A stretch of DNA of 64,000 nucleotides from Clostridiales bacterium (GCA_020063565.1 JAICDB010000011.1:62001-126000); one strand, 5' to 3'. Shown: positions 52,911-62,457, counted from the stretch's first letter. A program made the numbers and translations. The notes: generated from the letters alone by a model not told the origin.

Positions 52911-53611
52911 GACTTGGACCCGGGGACAGGGACTATATAACTCCCCATGCGTATAAAGTTTTGGAAGAGGCAGATGCAATAGTAGGTTATAAAACCTATG
53001 TGGAACTTGTCAAGGATATTATTAAAGATAAAGAAGTTGTTGCTTCAGGAATGCGCAAAGAAAAGGCAAGGGCTGAAGAGGCAGTAAAACTGGCATTGCA
53101 GGGAAAGTGTGTGGCTGTTATTTCAAGTGGCGATCCGGGTGTGTACGGAATGGCCGGCATTACACTGGAAGTTGCAGACGGTAAGGTTCCGGTAGAAATG
53201 GTGCCGGGTGTTACTGCTGCTACTGCTGCTGCTGCCAGCCTGGGAGCGCCCCTGGTACATGATTTTGCTGTAATAAGCTTAAGTGACCTCTTAACGCCAT
53301 GGAACAAGATAATGTCTCGTTTGGAGGCTTCAGCCATGGCAGATATGGTTATAGTTTTATACAACCCCAGAAGCAAGGGAAGACCTGACCATATTAAGAC
53401 TGCAAGGGAGATAATTCTCTGGCACCGCGACCCGCAAACTCCGGTAGGGCTGGTACGGAGTGCAAGAAGGGGGAAAGAAGAAGTAACAATAACTACACTA
53501 AAAGAAATGTTAAATTATGAAATAGATATGCTTACCACGGTAATAATAGGCAACTCTGAGACTATGGTCAAAAATGGCAAAATGATAACACCAAGGGGTT
53601 ACGATGTATGA
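52802..53611 (+). CDS. cbiH: Cobalt-precorrin-3 C17-methyltransferase with a Cys-rich N-terminal extension
   Basis: 269 residues. The methylase core begins at KVYVVGLGPGDRDYITP (residue about 32), with SSGDPGVYGMAG following. The only in-frame start before it is the ATG at 52802, which adds about 31 residues containing three CC pairs (TCCE, ACCT, SCCS) and overlaps cbiG by 109 bases. A strong GGAGGA sits right before the core but has no start codon in this frame. CbiH contracts the ring and methylates C17. Some CbiH proteins (CbiH60 type) carry an Fe-S region at the C-terminus; an N-terminal Cys region would be different. Confidence 0.85.
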   Translation: MRTCCEDFEQRGKACCTEAKNRESNSCCSGGKVYVVGLGPGDRDYITPHAYKVLEEADAIVGYKTYVELVKDIIKDKEVVASGMRKEKARAEEAVKLALQGKCVAVISSGDPGVYGMAGITLEVADGKVPVEMVPGVTAATAAAASLGAPLVHDFAVISLSDLLTPWNKIMSRLEASAMADMVIVLYNPRSKGRPDHIKTAREIILWHRDPQTPVGLVRSARRGKEEVTITTLKEMLNYEIDMLTTVIIGNSETMVKNGKMITPRGYDV

Positions 53612-54390
53612 TACTGGTGCTTGCCGGGACCTCTGAAGGTAGGGAGGCAGTAAAACTTCTCTTGAGGGAAGGTTTGCCTGTTATGGCTACAGTAACTACT
53701 GAATATGGCGCCCAGCTTTTAAAAGAAGAGGGTTTAAAAAAGGTTGTAACGGGAAAACAGTCTGAAAAAAGCTTATGTGATTTGATTAAGAATAATGGCA
53801 TTGGACTTATTATAGATGCAACTCATCCCTTTGCAGTAGAAATATCATCCATTGCCTTGAAAACAGCCCAAGAGCTGGAAGTTGCGTATGTGAGGCTTGA
53901 AAGGGAAGAGACGCCGCTTCCTGAAAGCCCGCTAATTGTAACTTCACATACTTTGGAAGATGCAGTGGAAGAGGCATTAAGTATAGGGGGGACCCTTTTT
54001 AGCGCTCTTGGAAGCAAGCACCTCCCTTATCTTGTCAAAAAGGCAAAAATGACCGGCACAAAGATTGTAGCCAGGGTTTTGCCAACACCTGCAGTGATAG
54101 AAGATTGCTTTAACTTGGGCTTAAAGCCGGAAGAAATAATAGCAGTTAAAGGCCCGTTTAGCAAGGACCTTAATAAGGAGTTTTTCAGGGAATATGGCGC
54201 AGAAGTGGTCATCACCAAGGACAGTGGAAAGGAAGGCGGCCTACAAGCAAAGCTTGAAGCTGCCCTGGAGCTCAATATCCCCTGTATCGTTTGGAAAAGG
54301 CCCAACCTGGACTATCCTCACGTAATACATAGTCCGGAGGAGATAGTGAGTGAGTTAAGGATCTACAATTTAAGGAGGTTGTATACATGA
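53608..54390 (+). CDS. cbiJ: Cobalt-precorrin-6A reductase (second copy)
   Basis: 260 residues. LAGTSEGREAV, THPFAVE and ITKDSGKEGG match the CbiJ/CobK family, as in the copy at 5489. The two copies differ at well over half of their positions, so they are not a recent duplication. It reduces the corrin ring. The start overlaps the cbiH stop and the end overlaps cbiX. Confidence 0.93.
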   Translation: MILVLAGTSEGREAVKLLLREGLPVMATVTTEYGAQLLKEEGLKKVVTGKQSEKSLCDLIKNNGIGLIIDATHPFAVEISSIALKTAQELEVAYVRLEREETPLPESPLIVTSHTLEDAVEEALSIGGTLFSALGSKHLPYLVKKAKMTGTKIVARVLPTPAVIEDCFNLGLKPEEIIAVKGPFSKDLNKEFFREYGAEVVITKDSGKEGGLQAKLEAALELNIPCIVWKRPNLDYPHVIHSPEEIVSELRIYNLRRLYT

Positions 54391-54764
54391 AAGAAGGAGT
54401 TATACTTTTAGGACACGGTAGCAGGAGAGAAGAAGCCAATAACCTTGTTAGGGATATCTGCTCAATACTTCAGGAGAGAGATTCAGATAAAAAATATGTT
54501 TCTGCATTTTTGGAGTTTGGCGCACCGAGTCTTCCTGACGCTGCCAAAGACCTGATAGAGGAAGGAGCAGAAAGGATAGTTGTTGCTCCAATGTTTCTAA
54601 CAATGGGTAACCATATGCACAGAGATATTCCCGGTAAACTTTTGAGACTCAAAACAACACATCCCGATGTGCGATTCGCCTTTGCAAAACACCTGGGAGC
54701 TGACCCCAGGATAGCGGATATAGTAATGGATAGAGTTACAGAAGCATCCGATCTGATAGAATAG
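54387..54764 (+). CDS. cbiX: Sirohydrochlorin cobaltochelatase, short form
   Basis: 125 residues, the CbiX-short size that works as a homodimer. GHGSRREEAN (His10) and MGNHMHRDIPGKL supply the metal-binding histidines. It inserts Co(II) into sirohydrochlorin, the entry to the operon's pathway. No His-rich tail is present. Confidence 0.93.
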   Translation: MKEGVILLGHGSRREEANNLVRDICSILQERDSDKKYVSAFLEFGAPSLPDAAKDLIEEGAERIVVAPMFLTMGNHMHRDIPGKLLRLKTTHPDVRFAFAKHLGADPRIADIVMDRVTEASDLIE

Positions 54765-54773
54765 GTGAAAATT

Positions 54774-55409
54774 ATGGAAAACATTATCTGGGAACCAAGG
54801 AAAATTGAAGAAAAGAGCATGGAAATAATTGAGCAGAGTATTGATAAACTTCCCCTCCATCAGCTAGAAAAGGCGGTTGTCAAAAGGATCGTTCATACCA
54901 CCGGTGATTTTGAAATTGCTCCATACGTGAAGTTTTCACCCGGCGCTGCAGAAAAAGGTGCAGAGGCAATCAAAAAAGGCGCCAGCGTTTATACTGACGT
55001 TAATATGCTGGCTGCCGGTATAAGCAAAAAAGCGCTTGAAAAATACGGAGGCGGGGTTTATTGCTCAATAGCATCTGAAGAAGTTATTAAAATGGCTAAA
55101 GAAACAGGCAAAACAAGGGCCAGTACCGCCATGAGATTGTGGGGGGAAAAACTTGACGGGCAAGTGGTTGCCATTGGCAATGCTCCTACTGCACTTTTTG
55201 AGCTTTTAAAGATGGTAGAGGAAGGGGTGGCTTTTCCTGCGCTGGTGGTTGGCACCCCAGTAGGCTTTGTAGGCGCTGCAGAGTCTAAGGAGGCCCTTAT
55301 GGCATCTGATATCCCGTATGTCTCAATTCCGGGAACCAGAGGAGGCAGTACGATAGCTGCCGCTGCAGTTAACGCAATTCTCTATTTTAAGGATGATAAT
55401 AATGCCTGA
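54774..55409 (+). CDS. cbiC: Cobalt-precorrin-8 methylmutase
   Basis: 211 residues from the ATG at 54774 (AGGTGA upstream). RIVHTTGDFEIA contains the active-site His, and GNAPTALFELL and GTPVGFVGAAESKEAL are family signatures. It moves the methyl from C11 to C12 to give cobyrinate. It overlaps cobU by eight bases. Confidence 0.95.
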   Translation: MENIIWEPRKIEEKSMEIIEQSIDKLPLHQLEKAVVKRIVHTTGDFEIAPYVKFSPGAAEKGAEAIKKGASVYTDVNMLAAGISKKALEKYGGGVYCSIASEEVIKMAKETGKTRASTAMRLWGEKLDGQVVAIGNAPTALFELLKMVEEGVAFPALVVGTPVGFVGAAESKEALMASDIPYVSIPGTRGGSTIAAAAVNAILYFKDDNNA

Positions 55410-55950
55410 TAGCGGATTGGTTCTTATTACGGGAGGATGCCGCAGCGGCAAAAGCGAGTATGCGGAAAAACTGGCTGAAGAATTGGCAGGGAGAGTAACC
55501 TATCTTGCAACATCCGTAGTGGGTGATGAAGAATTTGCCGTCAGAGTTAGAAAGCATCAGGAGAGAAGGCCTGCTCACTGGGTTACCGTTGAAGAACCCT
55601 TGGAAATAGAAACCGTACTAAAAGAAGGCCATGAAGAAGATGTGATTTTAATTGACAGTTTAAGCGGCTGGTTAACCAACCTTATGTATCAAGATGGTTT
55701 TGAAAACTGGCAGTGGGATGAAAGTAAGGAAAAGGAAACACTGGAGAGAGTCCAGCGGTTTGTTGAAACTGCCAAAAGGACAAATGCCAGGGTGCTCGTA
55801 GTTTCCGATGAAGTTGGATTTGGACTTGTACCCCCATATCCTGAGGGAAGGGCTTTTCGAGACTTAAACGGTAAGGCAAACCAGATTATTGCAAAAGCTG
55901 CAGATAAAGTCTTTTTTGTAGTAGCCGGAATACCAATGGAAATCAAATAG
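55402..55950 (+). CDS. cobU: Adenosylcobinamide kinase / adenosylcobinamide-phosphate guanylyltransferase
   Basis: 182 residues from the ATG at 55402. The P-loop TGGCRSGKS, RRPAHWVTVEEP (the guanylylated-residue region) and VSDEVGFGLVPPYPEGRAFR are CobU motifs. It phosphorylates adenosylcobinamide and transfers GMP to it. It sits between cbiC and cbiP. Confidence 0.94.
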   Translation: MPDSGLVLITGGCRSGKSEYAEKLAEELAGRVTYLATSVVGDEEFAVRVRKHQERRPAHWVTVEEPLEIETVLKEGHEEDVILIDSLSGWLTNLMYQDGFENWQWDESKEKETLERVQRFVETAKRTNARVLVVSDEVGFGLVPPYPEGRAFRDLNGKANQIIAKAADKVFFVVAGIPMEIK

Positions 55951-55965
55951 CGGGGAGGGGAGCTT

Positions 55966-57498
55966 ATGGCTAAGGGAAAATGCATTATGCTTCAGGGTAC
56001 TTCATCCAACGTGGGAAAAAGTGTACTCTGTACTGCGTTATGTCGGATATTTAAGGAGGACGGTTACCTGGTAACTCCCTTTAAAGCGCAGAATATGGCG
56101 CTAAATTCGTACGTGACAATTGACGGGGGAGAAATAGGTAGAGCCCAGGGGGCACAGGCAGAAGCTGCAGGGGTAGAAGCAACTGTGGAGATGAACCCTA
56201 TCCTCATTAAGCCAAAGCAGGATATGGAAGCACAAATTATAGTAATGGGCAGGCCATATAAAGATATGAGTGCAAAGGAATACAGGGCTGACTACCTTCC
56301 AAAGGCTGTTGGACTTGTGAAGGAATGTATAGATTCCTTAAAGGAAAAATTTGACGTAATGGTAATTGAAGGCGCCGGGAGCCCTGCAGAAATTAATTTA
56401 AAGGACCGGGATATTGTTAACATGAAGGCTGCAGAACTTGCTGATTCTCCCGTGCTTCTAGTGGCCGATATAGACAGGGGGGGAGTTTTTGCCAGTCTCA
56501 TAGGTACCCTGGAGCTTTTAGAGCCGGAGGAAAGGGACCGTGTCAAGGGATTCATTATCAACAAGTTCAGGGGAGATATTGACCTTTTAAAACCGGGATT
56601 GGATTTTCTGGAACAAAAAACAGGCAAACCTGTTCTGGGGGTTATCCCCTATCTTCACCAGCATGGAATAGACCAGGAAGATTCTGTTAGCCTGGAAGAA
56701 AGGCTGCAGGACAAGGGAGACTGTAATCTGGAAATAGCAGTTATTCAGCTTCCCAGAATATCAAATTTTACAGATGTTAATGCACTTTTGGAAGCGCCTG
56801 ACATCAAAGTTCGGTATGTAAAGAAAGGTGAAAAAATCGGTAATCCCGATGCAGTTCTTATTCCGGGAACCAAAAATTCAATAATGGACCTTGTCTACCT
56901 TAAAGAAGAAGGCTATTTTACTGAAATAAAAGAACTTGCCCAAAAAGGAAAGTGGATTGTCGGGATTTGCGGTGGCTACCAGATGCTAGGTAAATGGCTC
57001 CATGACCCCCATGGCATTGAAGCTGGAATCGGTTCAGTGGAAGGGCTCGGCCTTTTAGATATTGAGACTACTTTTCTTCCTGAAAAAAGCACTCACCAGG
57101 TTCAGGCAAGGGTCTGCAGCGGTGGCGGCATGTGGAAAAAAATTGAGGGACTACCCATTAAAGGGTATGAAATACATATGGGGACAACTGAACTCGGACC
57201 CGGTGCGCAACCCTTAATCAATATTAATTCTCGCTCCGGCAAAGAGGTTTCGATCTTTGACGGAACAGCAGCTGCTGGTGGTAAAATCTTTGGAACCCAT
57301 TTACACGGTTTGTTTGATAACAGCAAATTCCTCTTTAACTGGATAAACAGTATGAGGGAGGAAAAGAATCTGGAACCACTCAGGGAAAAGGACTTTGAAG
57401 TTTGCAAAAGGGAAGAGGCGTACTCGAAAGCTGCTGCAAATGTTAAAAAGCATCTCGACATGGACAGATTGTATGAGATAATGGGCTTAAAGGAGTAG
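55966..57498 (+). CDS. cbiP: Adenosylcobyric acid synthase
   Basis: 510 residues; GGGGAGGGGAG upstream of the ATG. QGTSSNVGKSVLC is the P-loop, and the glutamine-amidotransferase nucleophile is in GICGGYQMLG. It amidates the b, d, e and g side chains. Length and motif order are those of CbiP/CobQ. Confidence 0.95.
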   Translation: MAKGKCIMLQGTSSNVGKSVLCTALCRIFKEDGYLVTPFKAQNMALNSYVTIDGGEIGRAQGAQAEAAGVEATVEMNPILIKPKQDMEAQIIVMGRPYKDMSAKEYRADYLPKAVGLVKECIDSLKEKFDVMVIEGAGSPAEINLKDRDIVNMKAAELADSPVLLVADIDRGGVFASLIGTLELLEPEERDRVKGFIINKFRGDIDLLKPGLDFLEQKTGKPVLGVIPYLHQHGIDQEDSVSLEERLQDKGDCNLEIAVIQLPRISNFTDVNALLEAPDIKVRYVKKGEKIGNPDAVLIPGTKNSIMDLVYLKEEGYFTEIKELAQKGKWIVGICGGYQMLGKWLHDPHGIEAGIGSVEGLGLLDIETTFLPEKSTHQVQARVCSGGGMWKKIEGLPIKGYEIHMGTTELGPGAQPLININSRSGKEVSIFDGTAAAGGKIFGTHLHGLFDNSKFLFNWINSMREEKNLEPLREKDFEVCKREEAYSKAAANVKKHLDMDRLYEIMGLKE

Positions 57499-57504
57499 TA
57501 AAAG

Positions 57505-58458
57505 ATGCTTGAACTCGTACTTGCCGCAGTGGCGCTTGATTTACTACTCGGCGATCCGCGGAACTTCCCGCATCCGGTAGTTATGATCGGTAAGGCAATA
57601 GAACTGGGAGAAAGGCTAATCAGGCAGATAACTAAAACAAATACAGGCCTTAAAATCGGCGGAACCTTTCTTGTGGCAACTATCGTTTGTAGCACTTATT
57701 TTGCAGCCTATGCAATTATTCTAGCAGCCCAAAATATTCATCCCTACTTTGGAATAGCAGTTCAAGTATGGCTTTTATACACCACCATTTCCATCAAAAG
57801 CCTTCACCAGCATGCAATTGCCGTTGCAGTGCCTTTGCAAAAAGGAGATATGGCGGAAGCCAGGAAAAAGCTTTCTTTCATAGTGGGACGTGATACTGAT
57901 AAGCTGGATGAAAGCGAAGTTACCAGGGGTGTGGTGGAAACTGTAGCTGAGAATACTGTAGATGGCATAATTTCCCCGTTATTTTATGCCTTTATTGGAG
58001 GCGCTCCATTGGCGCTGGCTTATAAAGCGGTTAACACGTTAGATTCTATGGTTGGTTACAGGGAAGAAAGATACCTGCATTTGGGATGGGCAGCTGCGCG
58101 CTTTGATGATGTTGCAAACTTTCTTCCGGCAAGACTGGCAGGAATCTTCTTTGTACTGGCTGCAGTATTTACCCCGCAAGGACCAAAGGCCGCATGGAAA
58201 GTTGTTCTGAGGGATGCCAAAAGGCATCCCAGTCCCAATGGCGGTATACCGGAAGCTGCCGTTGCAGGTGGCTTGGGAATAAAACTAGGGGGAACAAACT
58301 ACTATTTTGGCAAACCTTCCCATAGGGCGGAAATTGGGGATAAAATAGTTTCTTTGGAAGTATCACATATTAAAAAAGTCTTACAGTTGATGTATCTTGT
58401 GACTTTTCTGATGCTGGTTACCGGGGCGGTTGTTACCAGGGTTGCTCTTGTATTATAA
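57505..58458 (+). CDS. cbiB: Adenosylcobinamide-phosphate synthase
   Basis: 317 residues of integral membrane protein. LLLGDPRNFPHPVVMIG at the start, VETVAENTVDGIISPLFY in the middle and RDAKRHPSPNGGIPEAAVAG are CbiB hallmarks. It attaches aminopropanol phosphate to cobyric acid at the membrane. Confidence 0.95.
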   Translation: MLELVLAAVALDLLLGDPRNFPHPVVMIGKAIELGERLIRQITKTNTGLKIGGTFLVATIVCSTYFAAYAIILAAQNIHPYFGIAVQVWLLYTTISIKSLHQHAIAVAVPLQKGDMAEARKKLSFIVGRDTDKLDESEVTRGVVETVAENTVDGIISPLFYAFIGGAPLALAYKAVNTLDSMVGYREERYLHLGWAAARFDDVANFLPARLAGIFFVLAAVFTPQGPKAAWKVVLRDAKRHPSPNGGIPEAAVAGGLGIKLGGTNYYFGKPSHRAEIGDKIVSLEVSHIKKVLQLMYLVTFLMLVTGAVVTRVALVL

Positions 58459-58494
58459 AATATGGTAGAAAGAAAACTTTGTAGGAGGTTAACC

Positions 58495-59064
58495 ATGATT
58501 CAAATCTATACAGGAGACGGTAAGGGAAAAACTACGGCAGCAATGGGGCTGAGTTTAAGAGCAGTTGGACATGGCTTTAATGTTTGTGTAATTCAATTTT
58601 TAAAGGGAAGTACTTACAGCGGTGAATTATATTCATCGCAGCTTCTCCGAGGAAAGATGGAAATTTACCAGTTTGGAAAAACCTGTCCCCATGCTGCAAT
58701 GATAAAATCAGGTTTTATGAAATGTCAGAAATGTGGAAGTTGCTTCATTGGCAGAAAAGAAATAACGGGTCTTGACAGAAAAAAGATTGAGATGGCCTGG
58801 GATTTTGCAAAAAAAGTTTTGAAGGAACGAAAATATAAAATAGTTATCCTTGATGAAATAATGTCTGCCCTTAATAGGCAACTGATAGATCTTGACGAAT
58901 TGCTGCAGGTATTAGACAGTATTCCTGATGATATTGAGGTGGTTATGACCGGTCGCAATGCACCGGATAAGTTAAAGGACAAAGCCCACTATGTTACCGA
59001 GATGAAAATGGAAAAACACCCCTTCAAGCAAGGGATTGAAGCTCGCAGGGGGATAGAGTATTAG
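58495..59064 (+). CDS. cobO: Cob(I)yrinic acid a,c-diamide adenosyltransferase
   Basis: 189 residues from the ATG at 58495, with TAGGAGGT upstream. GDGKGKTTAAMGL is the P-loop and VILDEIMSALN the Walker-B region, as in CobO/BtuR/CobA. It adds the 5'-deoxyadenosyl group. An extra CPHAAMIKSGFMKCQKCGSC segment (about residues 60-85) with four cysteines is an unusual insertion that might bind metal. Confidence 0.93.
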   Translation: MIQIYTGDGKGKTTAAMGLSLRAVGHGFNVCVIQFLKGSTYSGELYSSQLLRGKMEIYQFGKTCPHAAMIKSGFMKCQKCGSCFIGRKEITGLDRKKIEMAWDFAKKVLKERKYKIVILDEIMSALNRQLIDLDELLQVLDSIPDDIEVVMTGRNAPDKLKDKAHYVTEMKMEKHPFKQGIEARRGIEY

Positions 59065-59082
59065 ATGTAGGGGGACTTTATT

Positions 59083-59829
59083 TTGCGCTCATACTTACTT
59101 GCTTTAAGCTTTTTAACTGTACTTCCTATAAAAATCAATTATCTGGCTTCTGATGAACAAATGGAAAGAACCTTATTCTTTTATCCGGTGGTTGGAACAA
59201 CACTTGGAATTATTCTTGTTGCCGTTTCCTGGCTGGGACACTATTTACAATTAGGTATTGCAGCAGACACCTTGACTGTAATTACACTTGTGGTGCTGAC
59301 GGGAGGTCTTCACCTGGATGGCCTCATGGATACTGCAGATGGAGTTATGAGCGGTAAAGAAAGGGAAAAAAAGCTTGAAATTATGAAGGATAGCAGGGTA
59401 GGTGCCATGGGAGTAATTGCGTGTGTTGCAGTACTTATTTTAAAGATTACTTTGCTGTCAGTATTACCGCTATCTCTAAAATTCCGGGCTTTAATCCTGG
59501 CGCCTGCTGCCGGCCGCTGGGCGTTTGTTTATGGTATTACAAGCTTCCCATACGCGCGCTTAAAACCGGGATTAGGCAGTATTTACAGCAAGAAGAAAAA
59601 AGAAATAATTTTATTTATTACTACGGTAATTCTTGTACTGACAGGATTTGTTTTACTGAAGTGGCAGGGATTAATAATTGTTGCAGCTACTTTAGGATTT
59701 CTGTTTTTATTAAATAGAGGATTTATGAAAATACTTGGAGGCGTGACAGGTGATACCTACGGTGCTACGGGAGAGCTGGCAGAAACATGGGTGTTACTGG
59801 TGGCGGCAGTATTGAGTAGGGTGGTGTAG
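59083..59829 (+). CDS. cobS: Adenosylcobinamide-GDP ribazoletransferase
   Basis: 248 residues from a TTG with GGGGGA upstream. It is a polytopic membrane protein. ALSFLTVLPIK near the start, GGLHLDGLMDTADGVMSG and KDSRVGAMGV are CobS motifs. It joins the lower-ligand nucleotide to GDP-cobinamide, the last ring-assembly step. Confidence 0.94.
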   Translation: MRSYLLALSFLTVLPIKINYLASDEQMERTLFFYPVVGTTLGIILVAVSWLGHYLQLGIAADTLTVITLVVLTGGLHLDGLMDTADGVMSGKEREKKLEIMKDSRVGAMGVIACVAVLILKITLLSVLPLSLKFRALILAPAAGRWAFVYGITSFPYARLKPGLGSIYSKKKKEIILFITTVILVLTGFVLLKWQGLIIVAATLGFLFLLNRGFMKILGGVTGDTYGATGELAETWVLLVAAVLSRVV

Positions 59830-59832
59830 CAG

Positions 59833-60696
59833 ATGATTTATCTTAAAGGGACTGCTAAAGCCCCTGGAACATGCGGGGAACTGGTAGAAGGAACCATAGA
59901 TGGCAGGGATTTTCTCATAACATGCCCTGTAGATATCTGGTCAGAGATTACTGTGGAAACAACCGGAGAACCTTTGCAAAAAAGTATTTTTTCAAAAACC
60001 CAACAAGCAATCAGTCTGGCAGTATCTAAATGGAATACACAGCCTGTAACTTTCAGCTTTTCAAGGAAAAGTGACATTCCTTTAGGGAAGGGAATGGGAA
60101 GTAGTACTGCAGATATAGCTGCTGCTGTTCAGGCAGTAGCCCGTGCTCTCGGACAAGAGGCCACTAGTGAGGAAATAGCTGATCTTGCTTTAGAAATTGA
60201 GCCGAGTGATGCATTAATGTATCCTGGAATTTATCTATTTGACCATAAAAAGGGTCGCTGGCGAGAGCCCCTGGGGGATCCCCTAGAGATTGACATAGTA
60301 GTACTGGACCCCGGAGGAGAAGTAGATACTGTCCAGTTTAACAGCAATAAAAATCTTGTCCAATTAAATGCAAAAAAGGAACCCCTTGTGCAGGAAGCTG
60401 CAAATCTAGTAAAGGATGGTTTAGCAGAAAGAGATCCGGAAAAACTAGGCAGGGGTGCTACCATCAGTGCATTTGCAAATCAGGAGATACTTCCCAAGCC
60501 TGATTTGGATGCTGTTCTTAAATGGGCTAAAGAAGTTAAGTCCCTGGGTGTAAATGTGGCCCATAGCGGAACAGTGATGGGTATTCTCCTCCATCCTCAA
60601 GCTGCTGATAAAGATGAAGTAGCGGAATACATCAAAAAGAAGAGACCCGATTGGGACATTTTCACGACTCGTTTGATAGGTGGAGGTATTAAATAA
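59833..60696 (+). CDS. pduX: L-threonine kinase (PduX-like, GHMP family)
   Basis: 287 residues. AKAPGTCGELVEG at the start and the GHMP ATP-binding loop PLGKGMGSSTADIAA identify the PduX-like kinases. It makes L-threonine O-3-phosphate, the substrate of the next gene (cobD), which yields aminopropanol phosphate for CbiB. The placement right before cobD supports this role. Confidence 0.9.
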   Translation: MIYLKGTAKAPGTCGELVEGTIDGRDFLITCPVDIWSEITVETTGEPLQKSIFSKTQQAISLAVSKWNTQPVTFSFSRKSDIPLGKGMGSSTADIAAAVQAVARALGQEATSEEIADLALEIEPSDALMYPGIYLFDHKKGRWREPLGDPLEIDIVVLDPGGEVDTVQFNSNKNLVQLNAKKEPLVQEAANLVKDGLAERDPEKLGRGATISAFANQEILPKPDLDAVLKWAKEVKSLGVNVAHSGTVMGILLHPQAADKDEVAEYIKKKRPDWDIFTTRLIGGGIK

Positions 60697-60711
60697 AGGG
60701 GGAATTAAGAA

Positions 60712-61824
60712 ATGGAGCATAAGCCTTACCACGGGGGTAATCTTTGGGAAGCTGCGCAAAAGTTTGGTATAAAGCCCCAGGATTTTATAGATTTTAGTGC
60801 GAATATAAACCCCCTTGGCCCATCGCCTAAAGCAATCCAAAAAATTAAAAGCAACTTGGAAATGATCCGCCACTACCCGCAGCCGGGGGCAGAAGAGTTA
60901 AAATCTGAACTCGCCGGTTATTTGGGTATTCCGGAAGAAAATTTACTTTTAGGTAATGGTGCAGCAGAATTGATTTATATGCTCGGCAGGCACTTTGATT
61001 CAAGGAGAATAGTACTTGCTGCACCGTGTTTTTCCGAGTATGGGGAAGGCAGTCTAAAAAGTGAATTTAAATATATAGATCTTGGTGCAGAAGACGGTTT
61101 TGCAATTAAGGCCAATGCTTTTATGCCTGAAATAAAGCCCGGTGATGTGGTTTACATAGGCAATCCCAATAATCCAACTGCTACACTGACACCTCCTGAT
61201 GAGTTATTAAGGATTTTTGAAGAGTGTCAGAAAAAGGGAGCAACTTTAGTTGTTGATGAAGCTTTTATAGACTTTGTTGATGAGGAAGAGAAATATACTT
61301 TAAGACATGAAGCTTGTAAACAACCTGAAGATTGTTGTGTTAAAAACTCAGGTTTAATAGTTTTAGGTTCTTTAACTAAATTTTTTGCATTGCCCGGTCT
61401 CCGGCTTGGTTATCTTGTTTCAAGCGCTGAAAATATAAAGTTTTTTGAAAAGCTTTTACCCACATGGAGAATTAATTCGCTGGCACAGGTAGCAGGAGTT
61501 GCCTCTTTAAATGATCAGGAATACATCCAGAGAACCAAGGTAAATAACAAAAAGGAAAGGGAATTTCTGTTAGACGGCCTGCAGAAGATAAATGGCATAA
61601 AGCCTTATAGATCACATGCCAATTTTATTTTAGTGAATTGCAAAGAAACCGGAAGGGATATACACCAAATCCAAAATTACCTGGGGCTGCAGGGAATTTT
61701 GATTCGCCGCTGTGATACTTATCGCAACCTTGATGAATATTATTTGCGCTTGGCTGTCAGGTTGCGAGGCGATAATGAGAGGCTGCTGGAATTGCTTGAA
61801 AGGTATTTGGGGGTAAGGAAATGA
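60712..61824 (+). CDS. cobD: L-threonine-O-3-phosphate decarboxylase
   Basis: 370 residues. HGGNLWEAAQKFG and DFSANINPLGPS at the N-terminus are CobD signatures; the PLP lysine is Lys223 in GSLTKFFALPGLRLGY. It gives (R)-1-amino-2-propanol O-2-phosphate. It overlaps cobC by four bases. Confidence 0.94.
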   Translation: MEHKPYHGGNLWEAAQKFGIKPQDFIDFSANINPLGPSPKAIQKIKSNLEMIRHYPQPGAEELKSELAGYLGIPEENLLLGNGAAELIYMLGRHFDSRRIVLAAPCFSEYGEGSLKSEFKYIDLGAEDGFAIKANAFMPEIKPGDVVYIGNPNNPTATLTPPDELLRIFEECQKKGATLVVDEAFIDFVDEEEKYTLRHEACKQPEDCCVKNSGLIVLGSLTKFFALPGLRLGYLVSSAENIKFFEKLLPTWRINSLAQVAGVASLNDQEYIQRTKVNNKKEREFLLDGLQKINGIKPYRSHANFILVNCKETGRDIHQIQNYLGLQGILIRRCDTYRNLDEYYLRLAVRLRGDNERLLELLERYLGVRK

Positions 61825-62429
61825 AAATATACTTTGTCAGACACGGTGAAACAGACTGGAACAAGAAAAAAATATATCAGGGTCATACAGATATCCCTTT
61901 AAATGAAAAAGGTATCCAACAAGCTGAAAGCGCTGCTGATTACCTTAAAGATAGGGAAATCGAGGCTGTTTATACAAGTGACCTCAAGCGTGCCTACAGA
62001 ACGGGAGAAATAATAGCCCGCCCACACAACTTGCAACCTGTAACGGATAACAGGTTACGGGAAATTAATTTCGGAGCATGGGAAGGACTTGATTATAACG
62101 GGATATATACAAAATATGAAAAGGAATTTGATGATTGGTACAAGGATGTTTTTAATACACGTATCCCCAAAGGTGGAAGTTTTAAAGATGTACTGGATAA
62201 CCTGCTGGATTTCCTACATGATAAATCCATTCAAAAATATCAGGAGATTGTTGTTGCCACCCATGGAGGAGTTATTAAGGCTTTACTTGGTCATATAAAA
62301 AAATCTGAAACCATCCTTTGGGAACAACAAGTTTCACCTGGGTCCATCACAGTAATTAGTTACCATATCGAGCAAGATGAACTGCAAATTGAGGAAGTGA
62401 ACCTTCTTCCTAATTCCCAGTTCAATTAA
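61821..62429 (+). CDS. cobC: Histidine phosphatase, probable alpha-ribazole phosphatase CobC
   Basis: 202 residues. FVRHGETDWN carries the phosphohistidine (His8), LREINFGAWEG follows and THGGVIKALL holds the second active-site His. The fold is shared by many phosphatases; the assignment to CobC rests on its place at the end of the cobalamin operon. A terminator follows. Confidence 0.85.
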   Translation: MKIYFVRHGETDWNKKKIYQGHTDIPLNEKGIQQAESAADYLKDREIEAVYTSDLKRAYRTGEIIARPHNLQPVTDNRLREINFGAWEGLDYNGIYTKYEKEFDDWYKDVFNTRIPKGGSFKDVLDNLLDFLHDKSIQKYQEIVVATHGGVIKALLGHIKKSETILWEQQVSPGSITVISYHIEQDELQIEEVNLLPNSQFN

Positions 62430-62457
62430 GCCTCATAACCAAGATGAGGCTTTTTTT
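62429..62457 (+). terminator. Terminator of the cobalamin operon
   Basis: AGCCTCAT (62429-62436) pairs with ATGAGGCT (62444-62451), then T6. It ends the 19-gene operon begun at 46597. Confidence 0.92.

Noticed and set aside
57102-57695. A 197-codon minus-strand open frame opposite the cbiP/cbiB junction
   Set aside because: It spans two genuine genes, is Ser-rich low-complexity sequence and has no support.
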